Below are positions 9,601 to 15,488 of a stretch of DNA of 26,186 nt, one piece after another. The stretch spans positions 1-26,186 of the forward strand of contig CANFJD010000003.1 of the NCBI GenBank assembly GCA_947447315.1, read 5' to 3'. How positions within the stretch are numbered: position 1 is the first letter of the stretch; each line of letters begins with the position of its first letter. A program made the translations under genes and the position numbers. The notes beneath the pieces are model-generated. The model did not search any database. It was not told where the DNA came from and saw nothing but the letters and a program-made list of their open reading frames with translations. This DNA is from Fimbriimonadaceae bacterium. GTDB lineage: Bacteria > Armatimonadota > Fimbriimonadia > Fimbriimonadales > Fimbriimonadaceae.

Positions 9601-9892
9601 CTAAATGGCACGCGGTAATAAGGTTGCTCAGCGACTGATATCCCCGTTTACTCTTGGCGACCAAAACAATCTCGCCACCCTCCGGCAGTTCAATCGTCGC
9701 CCCTATCAGCGGCTTAATGCCCTCGCGCCGGCAAGCCCGGGCAAATTCCACCACCCCAATCATGCCGTGCGGGTCCGCAATCAGCGCCGCCGGACACCCC
9801 GCCGCTGCACTCAAAACCGCAATCTCCTCCGCCAAAATCGCCGAACGTCCGAACGCGTAGCCCGAATGAACGTGCAACGGAACGTAGGTCAA
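6641..9892 (-). CDS. dnaE2: Error-prone DNA polymerase III alpha subunit DnaE2
   Basis: This C-family polymerase of the ImuB/DnaE2 translesion mutasome has about 1083 residues, normal for DnaE2. The N-terminal PHP domain starts MTYVPLHVHSGYAF. Its metal motifs look degenerate: IADPHG replaces the usual ITDHDG, and AGGPITHA replaces ATNDVHYH. The polymerase palm is intact, with GRGS, then PDLDIDF (catalytic Asp pair, about residues 394-400) and KFDIL (third Asp, about 551). A helix-hairpin-helix-like segment (FKGYGFAQGHALAFA) and a C-terminal OB fold (about 980-1050) follow. I chose TTG at 9892: GGGGAGG lies 6 bases upstream and TTGA overlaps the stop of the 94-residue gene. ATG at 9907 is the alternative. 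A frame open up to 10156 is an artefact of the overlapping upstream gene. It is cotranscribed with imuB. Confidence 0.93.
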   Translation of the reverse strand: MTYVPLHVHSGYAFGRSAILAEEIAVLSAAAGCPAALIADPHGMIGVVEFARACRREGIKPLIGATIELPEGGEIVLVAKSKRGYQSLSNLITACHLEEPRQFPLGSWERLQRYGSDLLCLTGGDGGPLNRRLVRRDLAGAEELLERLIALYGPQNVIVQVERSYLPWQQSVNPRLRQLAESRGLLAVAGGPITHARPEHFPAQDILVCAHTLCTVDELVGRKPPRAPDQPSAIRYPERGLNAERYLRLPSEMRDLWGDEWDLVENTLKITLMTDDDVLPTRTKLPKLYEDDNYALREITLMRAKEAYTDLRPYQIKRLKFELDRICRLGFAGHFLTAYDFTRWAESREIQFSGRGSVIDSAVAYALGFSRIDAIRHRLHFDRFLPEDGTKRPDLDIDFEARKRDDIRNYLIRKYGVDRVGQVCAVGAYCSRGIIRAVGKALALPEESTSYLAKRIHGSVSPHKILDALSRKPELKAAGIEPSRFRWVFELAERIMDVPKDMRCHSSGVVISSEPLMDTVPVQWSASPGEEGNIRLIQWDKRSAKYYFDKFDILCLRGQDVLAGTEAHVRRHIADFRVKQVPTDDPDTYRTFRSGELIGIPQSASPAMRQAHVRLRTENLDDASLVQAGIRPGVGGAVKINELIARRRGKPFSFEHPDFEKILGITYGIIVFQEQVDQLLQTFGGYSSGEAEDLRDAIHKRRREDYGVQVAQQIRQRVMGNGYSESVAERVYEYVAGFKGYGFAQGHALAFAEVSVRSVWCQQNFPAEYFSALLSAQPAGYYGPCTIANEARGRGVVILSPDVNASEIRFSTEDIVSEMDPKMQIPNGAIRTGLMQVGGLSDGLRKRIVTTPRIVIDGVGKRFHSVFDFCAKVQPNRDELENLILSGAFDSLHSNRRSLMWTVPEAIEFSRKSSGPNPELPLFFAEPRLVETPDFSFDQRAILERETMGMDVGFHLMKFERERVASRGGIETARARRLAPGTKAVVVGNPIRLRFPPTPSGKRVVFFDLEDETGLLNVTAFDDVYQRDGHSIVCSSYVTLIGECQDRDGHLAFLAHRVFPYTPVLGRDRVAPLPLKVADFLVG

Positions 9893-10173
9893 CCGCCACC
9901 TCCCCATCGCTCCCGCGCATTCCGTTCGTAGTAGCTGGGGGGCAAATTCCCCGTCGCCGCCGAACATTTCTCGTCCCGAATCTTCCGTTCCCGCAATGCA
10001 AAGTCTTCGTTGGTTTCGGTAAACGGCAACTGACCGCTTTCCAAAGGAATGATCCCCATCTCTTGAATCTCCTCCCGTCGCACACCGCGACAGTCGATAA
10101 ACACGGTCACCTCCCGTCCGGGCGCGTCCAGCCACCATTCGCCCACCTCTCGCCACCGGGCGATGAGGGCCAC
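9889..10173 (-). CDS. Small protein encoded between ImuB and DnaE2 (possibly DUF6504-like)
   Basis: This 94-residue gene fills the gap between imuB and dnaE2. The GTG start at 10173 has an excellent Shine-Dalgarno, TGAGG, 5 bases upstream, which also contains the stop of imuB (10181-10183). An in-frame ATG at 10200 would overlap imuB by 20 bases and has no usable spacing. The stop at 9889 overlaps the TTG start of dnaE2. The opening VALIARWREVGEWWLDAPGR resembles small DUF6504-type proteins found beside imuB and dnaE2 in Actinobacteria and Chloroflexi, where a WREVG-WW segment recurs; I recall this pattern only loosely. The rest (FIDCRGVRREEIQEMG, then a charged tail ending RERWGGGG) is not recognised. 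There is no signal or membrane segment. Its position suggests an accessory role in the mutasome (inference). Confidence 0.7.
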   Translation of the reverse strand: MALIARWREVGEWWLDAPGREVTVFIDCRGVRREEIQEMGIIPLESGQLPFTETNEDFALRERKIRDEKCSAATGNLPPSYYERNARERWGGGG

Positions 10174-10180
10174 CGAAGCC

Positions 10181-11320
10181 TCAGTACCAGCCGGTTGCAT
10201 CCTTCCATACCCGTAAAAGTCGCTTGCGCCGTGGCTCCTCAATCGCCGCCGCCAGCTGCACCGATTGATTCCCAAACGCCCCCGCCACCCGCGAGACCAC
10301 CGATTCCAATTCCCCCGCCCGTTCCCCATTGGCCTTCACGCCAAGACCGGTTTGGCGACGTACTGCCGTCGCCAGGTGAGGCAGCCGCAAGCGGAGACAG
10401 GTAATCGGCTCCGTCGGCCACGGATTCAGCAAAAGCTTTGCCAGGGCAAACACCGACCCCGGCGATTGCGCCGACCGGGCAAACGTGCGCTCCCGCCGCT
10501 CCCACCGCCCATCTTCGGTCTCCCAACTCAGTTGGATGACTTTCCCGCTCCGATCTGTGCGCATCAGCTCATCCCCCACCCGTTTACTCAGCTGTTCCAA
10601 AACCAACCGAATCGGCTCTTCTTCCGCGGTCGCGCCCTCCGTCTCTTGGTGAAACGCCACCGATGCCCGCGGCCAAATGGGTTCAATTTGGTGATCGTCC
10701 ATCCCCCGCAAAGCCCGGTAAATCGCCGCTCCTTCCCTGCCAAATTGGCGGGTAAATAGCTCCGGTTTCAGCTCCAAAAGCTCCCCAAGGCGCTGATATC
10801 CCAGCGCCTTCAGCCGGTCTCGAACCGGCCCTCCCACGCCCAAAAATTGATCCATCACGCTGGCGTGCAAAAACGCCTCCGGGTTGCCGGTTATGTCACG
10901 GTACGGTCGGGCATCGGTCAGCGCCGCCTCGGCCATCCACCGGCAAGGCGCCATCGCCACTCGCGAATCCTGAATCATCAGCGAAATGCGCTGGGCCAAA
11001 GTAGCCGGATCGGGATGAGAACTCAGGTCCAGAAAAACCCGATCTTCGGCAATGGGCTCGGTGTAATTAGAAAAATCCGCCAGCCGGTCCCACAGCTTTT
11101 CCGCATCCGCCCGGTACTGGTCAGGGTCATATTCCACTATCTGCAAGCCGTCCGCCAGCAGTCGGGCCTCGTTCAGCCCCATGTCAATATCGATCTTCTT
11201 GGCCCGGGCCGCCGGGTTAGCATCCCGCACCCGCCGGTCCCGCACCACCACCAAAGGACCCTCCCCCCCATGCAGCCCTGCCAACTGCCCGTCTACGTGA
11301 ACCAGACAAATATAGTGCAT
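10181..11320 (-). CDS. imuB: ImuB-like catalytically degenerate Y-family polymerase homologue
   Basis: This 379-residue Y-family protein is probably the adaptor that brings DnaE2 to the sliding clamp during translesion synthesis. The N-terminus MHYICLVHVDGQLAGLHG sits where active Y-polymerases have DxDxFxA, and EDRVFLDLSS replaces the SxDEAxLD motif. The essential acidic residues are therefore missing, as in ImuB. A thumb-like helix-hairpin-helix segment follows (VMDQFLGVGGPVRDRLKALG, about residues 165-185), then a little-finger-like region with paired charged strands (about 225-330). It is shorter than many ImuB proteins. The ATG at 11320 lacks a Shine-Dalgarno and has GATAAT 11 bases upstream. 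It heads a three-gene cassette with the 94-residue gene and dnaE2. No imuA-type gene lies upstream; a toxin-antitoxin locus is there instead. Confidence 0.85.
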   Translation of the reverse strand: MHYICLVHVDGQLAGLHGGEGPLVVVRDRRVRDANPAARAKKIDIDMGLNEARLLADGLQIVEYDPDQYRADAEKLWDRLADFSNYTEPIAEDRVFLDLSSHPDPATLAQRISLMIQDSRVAMAPCRWMAEAALTDARPYRDITGNPEAFLHASVMDQFLGVGGPVRDRLKALGYQRLGELLELKPELFTRQFGREGAAIYRALRGMDDHQIEPIWPRASVAFHQETEGATAEEEPIRLVLEQLSKRVGDELMRTDRSGKVIQLSWETEDGRWERRERTFARSAQSPGSVFALAKLLLNPWPTEPITCLRLRLPHLATAVRRQTGLGVKANGERAGELESVVSRVAGAFGNQSVQLAAAIEEPRRKRLLRVWKDATGWY

Positions 11321-11331
11321 ATCTGTCTACT

Positions 11332-11337
11332 ATTATC
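11332..11337 (-). promoter_or_regulatory. Candidate -10 element for the imuB-dnaE2 cassette
   Basis: GATAAT on the minus strand lies 11 bases before the imuB ATG, the same sequence and spacing as upstream of the OPT-like gene. No convincing -35 and no recognisable LexA box were seen nearby. A 19-bp perfect palindrome lies about 100 bases upstream of the start (11420-11438) and could be an operator. Confidence 0.35.
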
Positions 11338-11419
11338 TCACGAGTTTCAAGATTCGTGGCGGAGATTTTTCACCCCGGTAGCCACCCGAGCAGCCCTCAC
11401 TCCATTAACCCAAAGTAGC

Positions 11420-11438
11420 CCTCACACGACGTGTGAGG
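11420..11438. repeat. Perfect 19-bp palindrome upstream of the imuB cassette
   Basis: CCTCACACG, a central A, then CGTGTGAGG: nine-base arms around a single base. It lies between the 3' end of the hepT remnant (11580) and the imuB start (11320). No T-run follows on either strand, so it does not look like an intrinsic terminator. A protein-binding operator is the more natural reading, but the regulator is unknown. The rest of the 259-base gap (11321-11579) shows no further gene. Confidence 0.5.
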
Positions 11439-11579
11439 CACCAAACCCACGCGGCGATCGTAGTTACAGGTTCAATATCACTTCCGCAACGCCGAAAGAT
11501 TCATCGAACGCGCCCAGACTTAAACAACTCAGTCGCAATTTCTGGAGGTATCGCCAATCCAATCTGGAGAATCAGCTGG

Positions 11580-11957
11580 TCAACTGTGGTCCAACTCCGA
11601 CGCGAGCTGCAGAACTACTTCCTTCACTTCCCCAATCCGGAACTTACTTAAGTCGAAGACTACGGCGTAATCAACGCCAAAATACTCGTGAGCCAGAAAA
11701 TTACGTGTATCAATGAACTGGCCCCAAGGCACCTCAGGGAACCGAACCTCCAGGCTCCGGTCGGTGGCTCGGTTGATACGCTTAAGCGATTCACTTAGAA
11801 CAATTAGCATCATGCAGATGCTGTCCAAAGTCATGGTCCGGTGATCGTCACCGACGAAATCTTCTGGTTTCTCAACCCTCTCTATTCGCTCTTCTATCCT
11901 ACGAATAGCCTCTAAACACTGATCAAGTCAGTCACGGAGCCTTGCGGCGTCAGACAT
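11580..11957 (-). pseudogene. hepT: HepT-like HEPN ribonuclease toxin with in-frame TGA at codon 10
   Basis: Read from ATG at 11957, the frame gives MSDAARLRD, a TGA at 11930-11928, then a continuous reading frame LDQCLEAIRRIEERIERVE and on to the stop at 11580, 125 codons in all, the usual HepT size. The HEPN active-site motif Rx4HxY is intact as RNFLAHEY. HepT toxins cleave RNA and are silenced when MntA adds AMP to the motif tyrosine. The ATG overlaps the mntA stop by 8 bases, the normal operon arrangement. The nonsense codon removes the first helix; the next standard in-frame start is ATG at 11834, which would give an 84-residue protein keeping the motif. A single change from TGG or CGA would explain it. 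It is either a disarmed toxin, a sequencing error, or expressed as a short form. Confidence 0.85.
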
Positions 11958-12240
11958 ACATCACATCCCGCTCAAGCCGTTCGCGGAACTGGGGGCGTAG
12001 GTGCGGCCCGTAACGAACCACGTCTACCCGGCCCAAAAAGGCGGCATTGATCTCTTCAATCAGCCGTAAATATTCCCAGGTATTGGTCACCGAAACGTCC
12101 ACCAACACGTCCACATCACTATCGGGACGCGCTTCATCCCGAGCTGTACTACCAAACAGCCCAATCCGCTCGATGCCATAGCGCTCTATCAGTCGCGGTT
12201 TTTCCCTTCGCAATATCTCTAACGCTTCGTTTCGTGTCAT
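11950..12240 (-). CDS. mntA: MntA-type minimal nucleotidyltransferase antitoxin
   Basis: This 96-residue protein is of the minimal nucleotidyltransferase family. The catalytic signature GSx10DxD is complete (GSTARDEARPDSDVDVLVD, about residues 29-47), and a third acidic position is available in GRVDVVRYG (about 70-77). In MntA-HepT systems this enzyme transfers AMP from ATP to the tyrosine of the HepT Rx4HxY motif and so neutralises it. The gene is followed directly, with an 8-base overlap, by the hepT frame. ATG at 12240 has GAGG two bases upstream (close spacing) in a purine-rich stretch. Three 14-bp tandem repeats rich in TAATA lie 16 bases before the start and may carry the promoter or an operator. 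Family identity is firm; activity is inferred from motif integrity. Confidence 0.9.
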   Translation of the reverse strand: MTRNEALEILRREKPRLIERYGIERIGLFGSTARDEARPDSDVDVLVDVSVTNTWEYLRLIEEINAAFLGRVDVVRYGPHLRPQFRERLERDVMYV

Positions 12241-12255
12241 CGCCTCGGTTTCCCC

Positions 12256-12297
12256 CGGAATATTACTGTCGGAGTATTACTGCCGGAGTATTAATGT
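12256..12297. repeat. Three 14-bp tandem repeats upstream of mntA
   Basis: Three consecutive 14-base units begin CGGAATATTACTGT, CGGAGTATTACTGC and CGGAGTATTAATGT. They differ at only a few positions. On the minus strand each reads as AGTAATACTCCG or similar, so each carries a TAATAC/TAATAT -10-like hexamer. They end 16 bases before the mntA start. Confidence 0.85.
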
Positions 12298-12439
12298 CTG
12301 TGCAATTTCCGTCATTCTCCGCGTAAGTAAATGGCCCAAATACGTGGCTTCGAATAGCTGGTTTCCCGTGCCTATATCGTATCGCATCCACCAATGCCAT
12401 TGATGGATCACCTGCCGAGATGAATCTAGGAAAACCCGA

Positions 12440-12601
12440 ATGAGCAACATGCACCTGTTCCACCGACCCGTGACGGCGTACATCTATCTCAACTACGGCA
12501 TCCACTGGATGCTCATCCGCGCCGCGAAACCGGTAGCCGGCTTCCCCGAAGGCATCCACCCCAGCGAAATTCTCACCCCCGGGCGCGAACGTGTCCCCTA
12601 A
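12440..12601 (+). pseudogene. Decayed internal fragment of a 3-methyladenine DNA glycosylase gene
   Basis: This 53-codon frame matches the middle of the intact glycosylase gene at 15910. MSNMHLFHRP and AYIYLNYGIHWML align with MRNMHLFHRP and AYIYLNYGIHWML. IRAAKPVAGFPEGIH follows, missing the 14 residues that start NLAALPEG in the intact copy. That in-frame 42-base deletion lies between CTC triplets. After GIH the sequence jumps to PSEIL, resembling PNSEIHIL about 30 residues further on. The two aligned blocks (about 119 bases) differ at roughly 8 positions by my count. The catalytic glutamate region (ETEAY) and the 5' third are absent, and a base is missing just before the ATG, so the product would be inactive. 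The remaining gap (12298-12439 and 12602-12647) holds no other gene I can support. Confidence 0.85.
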
Positions 12602-12647
12602 GCGTTGGCGTCAAAATCTGGGTAACGGAATCGTCCATTAGCACCCC

Positions 12648-15488
12648 ATGACTCCCCCTGATCCGACCTCCGCGTTTTCCAAAATTTCCCTAGACCGCCG
12701 TAGCTTCCTTATCGGAGCCATGGGAGTCGTATTCTCCGCCACTGTGGGCCGGGTTTTCAGCCAGAAAGCCCCCGTTTCCGTCAATTTGGCCAAGCTTGCC
12801 AAACTCTCTACTTCCTACATTTCGGGCGATACCAAGCTCACCGCGCTTAACGATGGCCACTCGCCGAGAAATTCGGCTGATGCGGAACAATCATCCTACG
12901 GAAACTGGCCAAAAACCGACCGCCAGTGGGTGCAATACGAATGGGACCTACCCATCACCACCGATAAGGTGGAAGTCTATTGGTGGGTCGATGGGGCCGG
13001 AGTTGGCGCTCCCGCTGGGTACCGCGTAACGTACTGGGATGGTACGTCCTTTGTTCCCGTACTCGCGGCCACAGGGCTGGGCGTCCTCAGAGATACCTTC
13101 AATCTCACCACCTTCACCCCCGTCACCACTAACAAAATTCGTCTGGAGATCGATTCCGACGGAAGACTCTCTACCGGCATCCTGGAATGGCGCGTCTATA
13201 GCTACGGTCCCATTCCCGATCTCCCTCCCATTTTTCATGCGGGCGTAGACCGATCGGTCGTCCTCAGCGGTGTCACGTACCTCACCGGGCAGGCCGAATG
13301 GGCCGATCCCTCTCGGACGAGCGCCATCACCTGGTCGAAAGTATCCGGCCCCGGCCCCGTCCATTTCGCCGACGCCACCTCGCCGCAGACCACCGCCGCC
13401 TTCTCCGTCCCCGGTGAATACATTCTAAAGCTGGCCCCAGTCGATCAGAAATTGAGCGAAGGATCTACTCTCCGGGTTCGTGCCGAATCCGCTCCCCCCA
13501 AAGAACGGCTGGATGTGGTCTACACCCGGCGATACCGTATCGATAGTCCGCTTTGGAATGAACGCGCCAAAGCCCTCATCGTCAGTTGGATTCCCCATTG
13601 CATCGAGTACTGCGAACGCACCGATCTCACCGAAGGCCAAGGGGGCATCGATAATTTCATTGAAGCGGGTAAAGCCCTCAAGGGCCTCCCCCACGCCGGT
13701 CACAAAGGCTACGTGTTTGCCAACGCCTGGGTGCATCAAACCGTCGAATCGATGTGCATCGCCCTCATGGTAGATCCCAAGGGAAACAAGGACATGATCA
13801 ACGCGCAGGCCAAAATGCGGGCCACGTTAGAGCGCTGGATCCCCATCATCCTGGCCGCCCAAGAGCCCGACGGCTATCTCCAAACTGCTTTTACCCTCTC
13901 CAACCGTAAACATTGGTCTCCCGACCATCGTGGAGATCACGAAGGATACGTGGCGGGGTACTTCATCGAGTCGGCTATCAATCACTACACCCTCACCGAT
14001 GGCAAAGATCGCCGTCTTTACGATGCGGCGAAGAAGTTGGCCGATTGCTGGGTGGCCAATGTTGGCCCGGGCAAAAAAACATGGTTCGATGGGCACCAAG
14101 AGATGGAGCAGGCCCTTGTCCGTTTTGGGCGATTTGTGAACGATATGGAGGGCAACCATCGCGGCACGCCCTACATCACCCTCGCTAAATTCCTGCTCGA
14201 CTCTCGCGCGGGCGGGGCCGAATACGACCAGAGCCACCTACCCCCGGGACGCCAATACGAAGCGGTCGGCCACGCGGTGCGGGCCACCTACTTCTACTCG
14301 GGTATGGCCGATATCGCCGCCGAAACCGGAGATCACGACTATCAAAGCGCCGTGCTGTCCCTCTGGGACAACATGGTCAACAAAAAGTACTACGTCACCG
14401 GCGGCATTGGCAGCGGGGAGACGTCCGAAGGATTTGGACCCAACTATTCTCTGCGCAATGAAGCCTATTGCGAATCCTGCTCCAGTTGCGGCCTCATTTT
14501 CTTCCAGTACAAGCTCAATCTTGCCTACCACGATGCAAAGTACGCGGATCTCTACGAGCAGACCATGTATAACGCCCTGCTCGGGGCCACCGACCTCAAA
14601 GGGACGGTGTTCGCCTACACCAATCCTTTGGTCAATACCGAGCGAACTCCGTGGCATGTCTGTCCCTGCTGCGTCGGGAATATTGCCCGCACGCTTCTGA
14701 TGATTCCCACCTGGACATACGTGAAGAGCAAAGATGGCATTTACACAAACCTCTTTATCGGTAGTTCGATCAAGGTAGAAGACGTCGCCGGTACCAATGT
14801 GGAAATGGTACAAAAAACCGACTATCCTTGGCGGGGAAATATCTCGATCACGGTGAACCCCGAGCAGTCCAAGCGGTTCTCGGTATATGTGCGCATCCCC
14901 GGTGGGTCCACCAGCGAGTTGTACACCGAATCCCCCGCCGTCAAGGGCTACCAGAGCTTCAAACTGAACGGTAAATCGGTCAATCCGAAAATCGAACGGG
15001 GCTACGCTGTCATCACTCGGGGATGGAAAAAAGGCGACAAGATTGAAGTGGAATTGCCACTCCAACCGCAGCGGGTGGTAGCAGACGAAAAGATCCAGGC
15101 AAATCGGGGTCGCGTGGCCCTCAAATATGGCCCCCTCATCTACAACGTTGAACGCGCCGACCAGGAAAACATCGATGGGCAACTGAGCTCGGAGCCGATC
15201 CGTGCGGAATGGCGCCCGGATCTCCTTGGCGGCGTGGTGGCCCTCACCGGCAAATGGAAAGATGGGCGCCCCATGCTGGCGGTTCCCAACTATGCCCGCA
15301 TGAACCGGGTGGACCAAGTCGCGACCATCGGCGGTAACAACAGCGGTGTCAATTACGCCCCCGGAACCACCAGTGGAACCGCCAGCGGAAACAACCCCGG
15401 TTCCAACAGTGCCAGTGCAACGCCTCCCCGGCGTCGTCGTCGAGATGGCATCCAATCCATGGTCTGGATTCGGGACGACGTCAAATAG
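12648..15488 (+). CDS. GH127 family beta-L-arabinofuranosidase (DUF1680), Tat-exported, multidomain
   Basis: This 946-residue exported glycosidase begins with a Tat signal: SLDRRSFLIGAMG places the twin arginines at 17-18, followed by a hydrophobic stretch. Residues about 45-190 look like a discoidin-type carbohydrate-binding domain (WVQYEWDLPITTDKVEVYWW), and 195-280 like a PKD/Ig-like domain. The (alpha/alpha)6 catalytic domain runs from about 285. The GH127 zinc-thiolate site is recognisable: C608-E609-S610-C611 and, in PWHVCPCCVGN, C672, C674 and C675, of which C674 and C675 correspond to the paired cysteines that hold zinc and the nucleophile. A beta domain follows. A Gly/Asn/Ser/Thr-rich stretch (about 890-930, ending RRRRRDG) interrupts the C-terminus before SMVWIRDD. 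It would release L-arabinose from plant-type glycans outside the cytoplasm. It is transcribed alone between two glycosylase copies. No Shine-Dalgarno is seen. Confidence 0.9.
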   Translation: MTPPDPTSAFSKISLDRRSFLIGAMGVVFSATVGRVFSQKAPVSVNLAKLAKLSTSYISGDTKLTALNDGHSPRNSADAEQSSYGNWPKTDRQWVQYEWDLPITTDKVEVYWWVDGAGVGAPAGYRVTYWDGTSFVPVLAATGLGVLRDTFNLTTFTPVTTNKIRLEIDSDGRLSTGILEWRVYSYGPIPDLPPIFHAGVDRSVVLSGVTYLTGQAEWADPSRTSAITWSKVSGPGPVHFADATSPQTTAAFSVPGEYILKLAPVDQKLSEGSTLRVRAESAPPKERLDVVYTRRYRIDSPLWNERAKALIVSWIPHCIEYCERTDLTEGQGGIDNFIEAGKALKGLPHAGHKGYVFANAWVHQTVESMCIALMVDPKGNKDMINAQAKMRATLERWIPIILAAQEPDGYLQTAFTLSNRKHWSPDHRGDHEGYVAGYFIESAINHYTLTDGKDRRLYDAAKKLADCWVANVGPGKKTWFDGHQEMEQALVRFGRFVNDMEGNHRGTPYITLAKFLLDSRAGGAEYDQSHLPPGRQYEAVGHAVRATYFYSGMADIAAETGDHDYQSAVLSLWDNMVNKKYYVTGGIGSGETSEGFGPNYSLRNEAYCESCSSCGLIFFQYKLNLAYHDAKYADLYEQTMYNALLGATDLKGTVFAYTNPLVNTERTPWHVCPCCVGNIARTLLMIPTWTYVKSKDGIYTNLFIGSSIKVEDVAGTNVEMVQKTDYPWRGNISITVNPEQSKRFSVYVRIPGGSTSELYTESPAVKGYQSFKLNGKSVNPKIERGYAVITRGWKKGDKIEVELPLQPQRVVADEKIQANRGRVALKYGPLIYNVERADQENIDGQLSSEPIRAEWRPDLLGGVVALTGKWKDGRPMLAVPNYARMNRVDQVATIGGNNSGVNYAPGTTSGTASGNNPGSNSASATPPRRRRRDGIQSMVWIRDDVK

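Noticed and set aside
9893..10156. Upstream extension of the dnaE2 frame to 10156 (1171 residues)
   Set aside because: The extra residues show no resemblance to a polymerase N-terminus and are the shifted frame of the 94-residue gene, which has its own ribosome binding site.
10174..10329. Extension of the 94-residue gene to an upstream start at 10329
   Set aside because: The added Gly/Arg/Trp-rich sequence is a shadow of the imuB 3' end, and the GTG at 10173 has a far better ribosome site.
11420..11438. Palindrome as an intrinsic terminator
   Set aside because: No T-run follows on either strand, and it is about 140 bases from the nearest upstream stop codon.
10847..11716. Plus-strand frame of 289 codons running from inside imuB to the hepT remnant
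   Set aside because: Antisense composition and overlap with three minus-strand features; no start signal.
12256..12297. Possible CRISPR array
   Set aside because: The units are directly adjacent, with no spacers and only three copies of 14 bases; no cas genes are present.
12263..12559. Minus-strand frames of 98 and 68 codons in the mntA upstream region
   Set aside because: They read through the tandem repeats and antisense to the glycosylase fragment; no domain and no ribosome site.
14238..15455. Long minus-strand frame (405 codons) opposite the GH127 gene
   Set aside because: It lies wholly antisense to a gene with clear GH127 motifs and has no recognisable domain; long antisense frames are common at this GC content.
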